From positions 7,072,928-7,136,927 of the forward strand of contig OU696570.1 of NCBI GenBank assembly GCA_916048095.2: 64,000 nt of DNA. The letters are read 5' to 3'. Below are positions 53,300-63,930 of the stretch, in pieces (the stretch's first letter is position 1; every line of letters starts with the position of its first letter). Under the pieces are notes generated by a model. That model saw nothing but the letters and a program-made list of their open reading frames with translations. It was not told the DNA's origin and did not search any database. Source of the DNA: Sacculina carcini. Lineage: Eukaryota > Arthropoda > Thecostraca > Sacculinidae. Both the position numbers and the translations under genes were made by a program.

Positions 53300-53899
53300 T
53301 GTTTGTCTGTCCCACCCTCCTTGGTCACATTTTCAGCAAGCTGCTACTCGGTAACCACTTAATGTACCCGCCAACAATTTATACCATTACGTTGGAAATT
53401 TTCTTGTCTACACGATAGGACAAATTTAAAATTTAAAAATAAAACCAAAAAAAGTTATCGCGGTGAAAAGACAAAATGAACCCTGAAAAATGCGAAAATT
53501 TTGGTCAATATTCCTACATCTACTCCTCATAAACCAGAAATGGTACAGCCAAACAGATTATACCACTGTGTAGAAAATATTCTGTTCTACACGATAGGCT
53601 ATAATTCATATCCAAAAATTAAACATAAAACATGTAAATGGAAAAAATTCCAATCAACATTCATAAATATATTTATACTCAACGGGTCCGATTTTCTGTA
53701 CTTTTTTTCTCTATTTCTCAGCAACTAACTATGACACATCTAAATAAAAATTACTATCATGCTGGGAATTTTGTTTTCTACAGCACGGTATAATTTTTAA
53801 TTTTCCAGAGTGTATTAAAAAAAAGTTACGGCGGTGTGAAGTCAAAATGACAAAGTCAAAAATGCAAAATTAGCACTGGAAACCGTGAATATTTTTGTA

Positions 53900-55870
53900 A
53901 ATATTCCGCTATCTATTCCTCATAAACCAGCAATGGTACAGCTATAAAAATTTAACTATTGTGTAGAAAATTTTGTGTTCTACAAGAAATATTCTAATTT
54001 ATACCCACAAATGATACAAAAAACGTGTAAAATTGGCAAAATTCTCAAATACATCCAAAATTACACTTGAACACCGGGTGACTAAAATTAATTCATTTTT
54101 CTACTATTTCTCAGTAACTATTTGTCACACATTAAAATTAATTATACCATCGTGCTAGAAATTTTGTTTTCTACAATACGGTATAATTCTTCATTTTCCA
54201 AAGTATATCTGAAGGAAGTTACGGCGGTGTAAAGTTAAAAGGACATATTGCCAATTTGACAGCTATTATGCGCAATTGCGATTACACAGGAATATACTAC
54301 TGTGTAGAGAATTTTGTGTTCTACAAGAAAAGGTGTAATTTATACCCACAAATGATACAAACAACGTGTAAAATTGGCAAAATTCTCAAATACATCCAAA
54401 ATTACACTTGAACACCGGGTGACTACAATTTATTCATTTTTATACCCATTTCTCAGGAACTGTTTGTCATACATTAAAATTAATTATACCATCGTGCTAG
54501 AAATTTTGTTTTCTACCGTACGGTGTAATTCTTAATTTTCCAAAGTGTATCTGAAGGAAGTTACGGCGGTGTAAAGTCAAATTGTCATGTTGCCAATTTG
54601 ACAGCTATTATGCGCACTTGCGATTACACATGAATATACACTGATTTAATTTCACTGAAGTCCAATCACAATTTACGCACTTGCGATTACACAGGAATAT
54701 ACTACTGTGTAGATAATTTTGTGTTCTACAAGATAAGCTATAATTTATACCCACAAATGATACAAAAAACGTGTAAAATTGGCAAAATTCTCAAATACAT
54801 CCAAAATTTCACTTGAACACCGGGCGACTAAAATTTATTAATTTTTCTACTATTTCTCAGTACCTATTTGTTAAACATAAAAATAAATTATACCATCGTG
54901 CTAGAAATCTTGTTTTCTACAATACGGTATAATTTGTAATTTTCCAAAGTGTATCTGAAGGAAGTTACGGCGGTGTAAAGTCAAATTGTCATGTTGCCAA
55001 TTTGACAGCTATTATGCGCACTTGCGATTACACAGGAATATACACCGATTAAATTTCACTGAAGCCCAATCACAATTAAGAATGCATCATATTATCTCCA
55101 AGCATGGATGGTGTGGTTTTATTGCGTACAGTTTAATTAATGCTACACTATACTGAATATAAAGGCTTTATTGTCCTCAATAACGGAATATAATACTGTG
55201 TAGAAAATTTTGTGTTCTACAAGAAAAGGTATAATTTATACCCACAAATGATACAAAAAACGTGTAAAATTGGCAAAATTCTCAAATACATCCAAAATTA
55301 CACTTGAACACCGGGTGACTAAAATTTATTCATTTTTCTACCTATTTCTCAAAAACTAATTGTGACCCATTAAAATTAATTATACCATCGTGCTAGAAAT
55401 TTTAGTTTCTACAATACGGTATAATTCTTAATTTTCCAAAGTGTATCTGAAGGAAGTTACGGTGGTGTAAAGTCAAAATGTCATGTTGCCAATTTGACAG
55501 CTATTATGCGCACTGGCGATTACACATGAATATACACTGATTTAATTTCACTGAAGTCCAATCACAATTGACGCACTTGCGATTACTCAGGAATATACTA
55601 CTGTGTAGAGAATTTTGTGTTCTACAAGAAAAGGTATAATTTATACCCACAAATGATACAAAAAACGTGTAAAATTGGCAAAAATCTCAAATACATCCAA
55701 AATTACACTGGGTGACTAAAATTTATTCATTTTTCTACCCATTTCTCAGGAACTGTTTGTCATACATTAAAATTAATTATACCATCGTGCTAGAAATTTT
55801 GTTTTCTACAATACGGTATAATTCTTAATTTTCCAAAGTGTATCTGAATTTTCCAAAGTGTATCTGAAGT
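53900..55870 (+). repeat. Satellite-like tandem repeats in Helitron copy 1
   Basis: About five units of roughly 330-480 bp follow one another. Each contains, in order, ACTGTGTAGA.AATTTTGTG, ACCCACAAATGATACAAA, ACACCGGGTGACTAAAATTT, TTATACCATCGTGCTAGAAA, AAGTTACGGCGGTGTAAAGT and ATTATGCGCACTTGCGATTA. Some units carry an extra ~100-bp piece (CACTGAAGTCCAATCACAAT). No reading frame is conserved. Confidence 0.85.
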
Positions 55871-56619
55871 GTTATGAATTGCTCCGCACAACGGGCGGGT
55901 TTTTATGCTCTATATCTATATATATATAAAAGAGATCCTCTCTGTGTCTGTGTGTGTGTGTGTCTGTTTGTGTGTCCCACCGTCCTTGGTCCATTTTCTA
56001 TCAACTAATACTCGGCCACCACTCAGCGTACCCGCTAACAATATACCATCACGTTGGAAATTTTCTTGTCTACACTTTATATTAAATTTTAAATTTCAAA
56101 AATGAAATCAAAAAAAGTTATAGCGGTGAAAAGACAAAATGAACCCTGAAAAATGCGAAAATTTTGGTCAATTTTCTGATGACTACTCCTCCCAAACCAG
56201 CAATAGTACAACTATAAAAATTATACCACTGTGTAGAAAATTTTCTCTTCTACCCAACAAATTATAATTTCTACCCAAAATTAAATATAAATTATGTAAA
56301 ATGGAAAACAATCAATCTACATTCAAAATTTTATTTAAACTCCACGCGTCCGATTTTCTATACTTTTTTCTCTATTTCTCAAAAACTAAAAATCACACAT
56401 CTAAATAAATAATACCATCATGCTGGGAATTTCGTTTGCTACAACACGGCATAATTTTTAAGTTTCGAAAGTGTATTAAACAAAAGTTACGGCGGTGTGA
56501 AGTGTAAATGACAAAAAAGCAAAAAGGCAAAATTAGCACAAAAAAACGTGAATATTTTGGTCAATATTCCGCTATCTATTCCTCATAAACCAGTAATGGT
56601 ACAGCTATAAAAATTATAC

Positions 56620-57745
56620 TATGGTGTAGATAATTTTGTGTTCTACAAGAAAAGTTATAATTTATACCCACAAATGATACAAAAAACGTGTACAATTGGC
56701 AAAATTCTCAAATACATCCAAAATTACACTTGAACACCGGGTGACTAAAATTTATTTATTTTTCTACTATTTCTCAGTAACTATTCGTTATATATAAAAA
56801 TACATTGTCTCATCGTGCTAGAAATTTTGATTTCTACAATACGGTATAATTTTTAATTTTCCAAAGTATATCTGTAGGAAGTTACGGCGGTGTAATGTGA
56901 AAAAGACATTTTGCCAATTTGACAGCTATTATGCGCATTTGCGATTACACAGGAATATACTACTGTGTAGATAATCTTGTGTTCTACAAGATAAGTTATA
57001 ATTTATACCCACAAATGATACAAAAAACGTGTAAAATTGGCAAAATCCGCAAATACATCCCAAATTCACTTGAACACCGGGTGACTAAAATTAATTCATT
57101 TTTCTACGTATTTCTCAATAACTAATTGTCACAAATTAAAATGAATTATACCATCGTGCTAGAAATGTGGTTTTCTACAATACGGTATAATTTTTAATTT
57201 TCCAAAATGTATCTAAAGGGAGTTACGGTGGTGTAAAGTCAAAATGTCATGTTGCCAATTTGACAGCTATTATGCGCACTTGCGATTACACAGGAATATA
57301 CGCTGATTTAATTTCACTGAAGTCCAATCACAATTTACGCACTTGCGATTACACAAGAATATACTACTGTGTAGAGAATTTTGTGTTTCACAATATAAGT
57401 TATAATTTATACCCACAAATGATACAAAAAACGTGTAAAATTGGCAAAATTCTCAATTACATCCAAAATTACACTTGAACACCGGGCGACTAAAATATAT
57501 TCATTTTTCTACTATTTCTCAGTAAATATTTGTTACACATAAAAATAAATTATACCATCGTGCTAGAAATTTTATTTTCTACAATACGGTATAATTCTTA
57601 ATTTTCCAAAGTGTATCTGAAGGAAGTGACGGCGGTGTAAAGTCAAAAAGACATATTGCCAATTTGACAGCTATTATGCGCACTTGCGATTACACAGGAA
57701 TATACACCGATTAAATTTCACTGAAGCCCAATTACAATTAAGAAT
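56620..57745 (+). repeat. Satellite-like tandem repeats in Helitron copy 2
   Basis: Three units of the same kind as at 53900-55870 end in the same AAGAATGCATCATATTATCT segment that appears at about 55.08 kb. This shows that both Helitrons share their internal layout. Confidence 0.8.
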
Positions 57746-57854
57746 GCATCATATTATCTCCAAGCATGGATGGTGTGGTTTTTTTGCGTACAGTTCAATT
57801 AATGCTACACTATACTGAATAGAAAGTCTTTATTGTCCTCAATATTTACACATC

Positions 57855-60090
57855 AAATGTTCCGCACGACGGGCGGGTAAAATGCTACTTGGAACAAAGT
57901 AAGCTACTGAACTTTACTGTGTAATTTAATTGGTTTAATTTCAAGTTGCATACGCTTGAGTTGCATACGGATACGGGTTTTAATATCATGCAATGCCAAT
58001 TATATGCATATGCTGTTTTAGAGGAAGCATTAATCTGGAATTATAGAGATGTTTCATTGTTTTGATAGTGTTACACGTCTGAATTACTACACACGAAGGA
58101 CGGGTGTGAATTTGAGTAGTGTTGAGGGAAAAACATCGTCAATAATTAAAACAAGAATTTACAAATTTACACACGAAGGACGGGTGTGAATTTGAGTAGT
58201 GTTGAGGGAAAAACATCGTCAATAATTAAAACAAGAATTTACAAATTTGACCTTTCTATTGGTCGTTTTTCATCAATTTTATTTGTGTTTGTTTCGTGTT
58301 TGAGTTCTGAATTATTCCGCACGACGGGCAGCTTTAAATATGAGGCGGGTTGTGGAAAAACATGTTTCCTAAATTGAAACATAAATTTCACATTTAGACT
58401 TTTATATTAGCTATAACTTTCCTGTGGGTATGTTTTTCTTTTTCAATTTGCACTAATTTTTTTATGAATTGAATATTAATTATATTTTATGAACTGTTCC
58501 GCACGACGGGCGAATTAAATGTATCTATAAAGAGTGGGTTTAAATGATAGCGAGGTATATGATATTTTGCTAGCAGTAAATATTCTAGCGATAAAAGTAG
58601 AATAGCTCTTAAGCAAATGATTTTGGAGAATGATGTGAACCGTTAAATATATTTTGCGATCTGATGATATATGTATTAGGAATAATACGTAGCAGAATAT
58701 AGGTTGCATAATATAATATCGGCTGTAATATCAAGGGCTGTAATATCGGTGTAATCCAAAAAATAACAACTGTATGAATATGATGCATTAGTGGAAACAT
58801 TAACCGGGAATTATGAGATAATATGATAATGGTGTATAATTATATCGCATTATGCAACAAATGTGAATTTAGCTGCCTTACAGTTTGGTCCCGATACTAT
58901 ATTGGCGGGTTGAGAGAAAAGTATTGGTGGGCCGCGTGTTTGGGACCCCTGGGGTAGATAATCTCAGTCTTCTGATTACAAATTATGATCGCATCAGTAT
59001 ATTTTGTGATCACAAACTAATAAGTTAAATCACCTCAGACTAGGCTGAGAGCGGTCAAGATTGAATGGTTGGGTTGGGTTGGGTAGGTTTGACTCAGGTT
59101 ATATTGGTTTTAATGATAGCGGAAAATACATAAATTTTAACAATAAATATTATTGCGGTAAAAGCGAAATAGTACTTAAGCAAATGATATTGGGGAATGA
59201 TGTTAAGTAATAAATATAGTTTGGAAACATTCTGATGAAAAGATTTCATCATCTTTCATAATTTGTATCGTGTTTGTGTTCTGAATTATACCACACGACG
59301 GGCAGATTTATATATCAGGCGGGTTGAGGGATAATATTTGTCAAAATAAGAACAAAAATATTCACATTTAGACTTTTCTATTGGTTAAGATATTTATAGG
59401 TTACATTTTTTGGTTTTCAATTTGTATTCATTATATTTTATGGATTTGATATGAATTTTATTGTATGAATTGTTCCGCACGACGGGTGGGTTTAAAAAAG
59501 TGTTTTTAGATCGTTTTTCAAACGGTTCATTTAGAAAAAAGAAAAAAACATTTAAAATAAAAATGATCCGCGGGCAGCAACTGTAGACAATAGAACGTTC
59601 AATTTTCCCTGTAGAATTAATCCATACACAAAACCAATGGATTTGACTTCAAATATGAATTTTATTGTATGAATTGTTCCGCACGACGGGCGGGTTTAAA
59701 AAAGGTGTTTCCATTTTTTAGTTCATTTTTTTCAAATGGTTCATTTGAAAAAAGGTATTTTTTTACAAATAAAAATGCTCCGCGGGCAGCAACTATAGAC
59801 AATAGAACGTTCAATTTACCCTGTAGAATTAATCCATACACAAAACCAATGGATTTGACTTCAAGATGCAGAACGGATCGTGTTCGAGTTCTGAATTATT
59901 CAGCACGACGGGCGGGTTTAAAAATGACTCAGGCGGACTGAGGGGAAATATTTTGTCGAAATAAAAATAATTAAACTTATAATTTTCAATTGATTAATAT
60001 TTTTATGAGTGTACCCTATTTCATTTTTATTTTTCCATATTTTTTATGAATTGAATATGAACTTCATGTTATGCTCCGCACAACGGGCGG
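57855..60090 (+). repeat. Dispersed array of the Helitron 3'-end motif
   Basis: The motif CCGCACGACGGGCGGGTT, with small changes, occurs near 57860, 58090, 58165, 58315, 58498, 59290, 59472, 59680, 59906 and 60074, each within AT-rich sequence and often preceded by GAATT(G/A)TT. Two longer duplications are visible: 58090-58165 is repeated at once, and 59470-59640 recurs as 59680-59860 (GGGCAGCAACT…CAAAACCAATGGATTTGACT). Only the last copy is followed by CTAG. Confidence 0.85.
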
Positions 60091-60103
60091 GTTTTAATGC
60101 TAG

Positions 60104-60197
60104 TATATATATATATATGCATTGACTGATTGAAATTGTACTGAAAAGCCAACTTATTGGAGTACAATAAAGCAATTTACTTTTACTTTTACTTTAC
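60104..60197 (+). other. LINE E 3' UTR end and tail
   Basis: TTGACTGATTGAAATTGTAC and GGAGTACAATAAAGCAATTT lead into TTTTAC repeats (about 60175-60197), a typical LINE tail. It contains an AATAAA signal. Confidence 0.65.
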
Positions 60198-60437
60198 TTA
60201 CGATAAGCACAAACATAAGATCAGGGGCTGTGAGCGGAATCAAAACCACGACAGGAAAACAAAGCACAAAGTTCAGTGATATTAGAAAGAGTACATACAT
60301 GGCGAGAATATGGTGATACGAAAATATGGAGATATATATACAAGAGTAGTGTCAATGCAATCTGAAAGGAGGTGTAAGCGGCGACGGCAGAGAAAGCAGG
60401 TACTTATGCAGCTCAGAGGAAAAGGAAGAATATGATA
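60198..60437 (-). mobile_element. L2-like family G copy 2, 5' piece
   Basis: It matches 38182-38415 of copy 1 and continues directly where 43205-43467 stops. It covers the end of the coding region and the upper 3' UTR. It is truncated at about 60437. Confidence 0.8.
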
Positions 60438-60871
60438 CGTATTGATATTAATCAATATACATATCGATAAATATCGCGTACCCAATAACGTATAAATATT
60501 AGCACATATATTAAGGTGAAGATCAATTGCTAAATCCTAAAAGGCAAAATTTTGACATTTCCTGATCTTCAGACCTATTATTCCATCTCTTTTTCTATTT
60601 AATCCTCATATATACCGTTTTTGTGCCTCATATCTGCAATAAGTCACCAAACTTCGTGGTAAACTTACCTGATAACAAGATAAAAACAAAAGGTAACCTG
60701 ACAAAAAAACCTAAAAGCAAAAAATTAAGCTAACGATGAACAAGTAACTTTTTGTAACCTATTAAATGTTTTAATATCTATCGTACACAGCTTTCTCATG
60801 CAGTTTTAGGTAGCTTATGAAAAAGTGACCTTTAGGTGAAAAATTAACTTTATTAACTTTTGGCAGCCCTA
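60438..60871. other. AT-rich interior next to the right hAT-like end
   Basis: No frame with recognisable features is present. From about 60.69 kb it carries repeated GTAACC/GTAACTTTTT-type words, which also occur at 38.98-39.06 kb inside the left end, as subterminal repeats of one element would. Confidence 0.5.
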
Positions 60872-60879
60872 ATGATAAA

Positions 60880-62149
60880 ATAGCAATTATATATCATTAT
60901 TATCATTATATAATATATATTATGGAAATGATAATAAAATACAATATACATAGAGCACGTGATGGAATTAATAGAAGTACTCGTATATAATAACCCGGCA
61001 TGGAATGACAGAATTAAAACCATATATAATATAGCCATAAACATTAAAATTCAAATGTAAATAATTTTAATAAATAATAACTCACTATAATATATTACTC
61101 AAATTGGAGTCAAATAAATATAATCGGCTCACCTACTGGGGCAAATGCGCCGCATACCAGAAAAAATGCACATTCGTCTATCACAGTCATAAGACGGCTC
61201 ACTATAGTTTGCTACTGTATTCATTGTACATGCCTAGAGATGCGACCTAAAAACCCGTTTTTACCAAAAAACCTCCATCAAAAACACGCTATTTTTGTCT
61301 ATTTTGAAGAGTCATGCACATAATTTAAATTATAGAAATGATGTAGTTTGGGATGCTAAATGAATTATTTTACCAACATATTATTCACGCTATTAGTGGC
61401 CCTCTCAAATTGAATAACCATTAATTATGCACAATATAATTGTTATAATGTGTCTGAAAGCCCTAATATCATTGTTTGCACGGTACTGTGCTGCACTTCT
61501 ATGTACAGTACAGCTTTGCAGCTCATGATCTTAGATCATTATGTAATAAAAAGGTGTTTGAAAACTGTTTTTGTTAAATAAACTGAAACTATTAGAAAAA
61601 CATCAAGTTTTTTGTCGTGATTTTTCATTGGTAAAATTGGTCTTGTTATTAAAAACTTCTTTGGTCTTTATAAAAATAACAATTTTTTGTAGTCGCATCT
61701 CAAATTTGAACACACACATCTCTCGTACATCAATTAAATCTATCTCTCATAGAGCCTGTTTTTAAAAAAAACATTGTGGAAATAAAAAACGTTGTTTTAA
61801 GAAATGTTTTTTTAAAAAAGCGTTGGTTAAAAAAAATTATTTAAATAAACAGCCAATTAACTTGTCTGGTTCTGCTGACAATCTTTTCCGAATATGTACA
61901 TCAATAAAAGGAATTTAAAATCAGTCGTAAAAACATCATGACTTCTTCTTTTTTCAAACATTGTTTGCGATGAATCAATGAATTCATTTTATCACTTGAT
62001 CATTCAATGAATTCATTTTTTTCTGCTGACAAATTATTTAGAATATCCAAGTAAATAAAACCAGCTTTAAAAATATGTTTTTTCAATAAGAAAACCAATG
62101 TCTGACATACATGCATTTATAAAAAGTCCAAAATTGACCCACCCTAAGT
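60880..62149. other. AT-rich unidentified sequence
   Basis: There are no coding features. A short inverted pair (see the separate entry) is the only structure noticed, apart from T-rich and A-rich runs. Confidence 0.4.
61235..61702. mobile_element. Candidate small MITE
   Basis: The left end is TAGAGATGCGACC. The right end, inverted, is TGAGATGCGACTAC. About 470 bp of AT-rich non-coding sequence lies between. TAGAGATG starts are common among hAT-type ends, but I could not find a matching 8-bp duplication. Confidence 0.3.
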
Positions 62150-62469
62150 TTGAATAGTGTGCCGATAAACACAATGGCGGGTGGGATTGATGCTCCTGTT
62201 CATGCCCTGATGGCCACTATGAAGCATTTGCTTGACATATCGTCGGATCGTTTTAGGCATCACAATGCTACAACTGTAGAACACGAGTGTGTCGTTGAGG
62301 CGCAATTCGTCACGAAAAGCCCATTAATTTTCCACAGCTGGATGATATTGTGTACGCAGCTCCGGGAATTATTTTTGAATTACTCAAATTCGTTCTTTTA
62401 TTCCACTGTCATTCATTGTAGCATACAATACTCCTGCACTCAGTTAATCCTGTCATTCTTTCCAAGTAC
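62150..62469 (+). other. Unrecognised open frame next to the LINE F tail
   Basis: The frame begins with AATAGTGTGCCG upstream of an ATG and reads MAGGIDAPVHALMATMKHLL, then ISSDRFRHHNATTVEHECVV for about 100 residues, before running into the ATT-rich tail of the LINE F copy. I do not recognise a family. The base composition is less AT-biased than the flanks, so it may be a fragment of a real coding sequence (host exon or transposon). The C-terminal part of the frame belongs to LINE F and should be ignored. Confidence 0.3.
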
Positions 62470-63930
62470 TCGAATTATTATTATTATTATTTTTGTTAAT
62501 TATAAATTATTACAGGAAAATCCAGTAGCATGGGAAGAGTGCAATCAATATTACCACCCTAAGATGGCCTCATGTACCGGAAGTGCCCTAAAGAATCAGA
62601 GAGAAAGAGTGTTGAAGAAAAGAAGAAAACAAACTATCATCCGATAAAACTTCATAATGTCACTCGGAGTGACTCACTCCGCCCACGTTACTAAACAATA
62701 AAAACAATCAACAATAAATATGTAATCCAATAAATAAACAACCATCAATAAATATGTAATTAAATAAATGACAACCATCAATAAATATGAATAAGTATTA
62801 ATAAGTAAGTGATAAATAAGAATAAATAAGAATAAATAAGAATAAATAAGAATAAATAAGAATAAATAAGAATAAATAAGAATAAATAAGAATAAATAAG
62901 AATAAATAAGAATAAATAAGAATAAATAAGAATAAATAAGAATAAATAAGAATAAATAAGAATAAATAAGAATAAATAAGAATAAATAAGAATAAATAAG
63001 AATAAATAAGAATAAATAAGAATAAATAAGAATAAATAAGAATAAATAAGAATAAATAAGAATAAATAAGAATAAATAAGAATAAATAAGAATAAATAAG
63101 AATAAATAAGAATAAATAAGAATAAATAAGAATAAATAAGAATAAATAAGAATAAATAAGAATAAATAAGAATAAATAAGAATAAATAAGAATAAATAAG
63201 AATAAATAAGAATAAATAAGAATAAATAAGAATAAATAAGAATAAATAAGAATAAATAAGAATAAATAAGAATAAATAAGAATAAATAAGAATAAATAAG
63301 AATAAATAAGAATAAATAAGAATAAATAAGAATAAATAAGAATAAATAAGAATAAATAAGAATAAATAAGAATAAATAAGAATAAATAAGAATAAATAAG
63401 AATAAATAAGAATAAATAAGAATAAATAAGAATAAATAAGAATAAATAAGAAAAAATAAGAAAAAATAAGAATAAATAAGAATAAATAAGAATAAATAAG
63501 AATAAATAAGAATAAATAAGAATAAATAAGAATAAATAAGAATAAATAAGAATAAATAAGAATAAATAAGAATAAATATGAGTATATAACAATAAATAAG
63601 TAATAAGTCACAATCAATAACAATAAACATGATTGAATAAGAAACAACAAACAATAAATAAAAGTATATTTCAATAAGAAACAACAAACAATAAATAAAA
63701 GTATATTTCAATAAGTAAGAACAACACAAATAAATATGATTCAATAAACAATAACAGCCATCACTGAGTAAAAGTATGATTTAATAAATAAGAGCAACCA
63801 ATAATAAATAGTAATATATAGAGAGTAAAATAAGAATAAATACAAAAAATATAAAATAAATAAAAATAAATATGAATAAATAACGCTAACTATGAATATA
63901 TAACAATAAATATGAATAAATTCGGTGAAA
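62470..63930 (-). mobile_element. LINE F, 3' UTR-only copy
   Basis: On the minus strand, a minisatellite region (63930-62695) is followed by the conserved 3' terminus (62690-62515) and an (AAT)n tail (62470-62500). It matches the two parts flanking the L2-like insertion at 46641-49925. No ORF2 sequence is present, so this copy is truncated within its 3' UTR. Confidence 0.75.
62811..63577. repeat. 10-bp tandem repeat AATAAATAAG, about 75 copies
   Basis: From 62821 to 63570 the unit AATAAATAAG repeats 75 times almost without change. The only variants seen are two adjacent AAAAAATAAG units (63451-63470) and imperfect edge units. Because 10 is not a multiple of three and no unit contains a stop on the minus strand, all three minus frames are open there. 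Confidence 0.97.

Larger units (their letters stand above)
53240..55914 (+). mobile_element. Non-autonomous Helitron, copy 1
   Basis: The 5' end begins TC followed by TATATATATAAAAGAGATCC and a CTGT tetranucleotide run. The 3' region ends with CCGCACAACGGGCGGGTTTT, the GC-rich subterminal motif typical of Helitrons, followed by ATGCTC instead of the expected ATGCTAG. The second Helitron starts there. No Rep/helicase coding sequence is present. The interior holds five diverged copies of a satellite-like unit. There are no TIRs or TSD, as expected for Helitrons. Confidence 0.75.
55915..60103 (+). mobile_element. Non-autonomous Helitron, copy 2
   Basis: It starts TCTATATATATATAAAAGAG at 55915, and its first ~650 bp match the start of copy 1 (GTTGGAAATTTTCTTGTCTA block). 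It ends CGGGCGGGTTTTAATGCTAG at 60103, followed by T, which is the CTRR end and T target expected of Helitrons. The middle holds three more satellite units (56.6-57.7 kb), then an AT-rich region in which the 3'-end motif recurs about ten times. No Rep/helicase gene is seen. It adjoins copy 1 head to tail, and both lie in the 3' UTR of LINE E. Confidence 0.78.
43468..60197 (+). mobile_element. LINE E (CR1-like, two ORFs), expanded by insertions
   Basis: The element's own parts are: 5' UTR 43468-43835, ORF1 43836-44864, ORF2 45090-46640 and 51991-53084, 3' UTR 53085-53239 and 60104-60197. It ends in GAGTACAATAAAGCAATTTAC with TTTTAC repeats. Insertion into an L2-like copy with the shared bases acgat at the two edges (43458-43462 and near 60198) suggests target-primed integration. 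Without its passengers it is about 4.5 kb, close to full length. Passengers are LINE F (46641-51985, itself split by an L2-like copy) and two Helitrons (53240-60103). Confidence 0.75.
38975..60871. mobile_element. Candidate hAT-like MITE enclosing a 20-kb nest
   Basis: The left end reads TAGGACTGCCAAAAAGTAAC and the right end, inverted, reads TAGGGCTGCCAAAAGTTAAT. The flanks are atgataat (38967-38974) and atgataaa (60872-60879), seven of eight bases alike, as for an 8-bp hAT duplication. Once the recognised LINEs and Helitrons are removed, only about 1.1 kb remains (38975-39379, 42906-43204, 60438-60871), with no transposase. The simplest reading is one short non-autonomous hAT-type element filled by later insertions. 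The alternative is two separate truncated copies in opposite orientation. Confidence 0.55.

Noticed and set aside
57855-60090. A CRISPR-like or regulatory repeat array
   Set aside because: Spacing is irregular, and the repeated word is the Helitron 3'-terminal motif.
62811-63577. A CRISPR array
   Set aside because: Units are contiguous 10-bp repeats without unique spacers, in an animal-type genome.
62674-63744. Long hydrophobic frames of 264-356 residues with a 10-residue period (SYLFLFILIY)
   Set aside because: They are the translation of the AATAAATAAG repeat on the minus strand, open in all three frames because the unit has no stop. They are not a gene.
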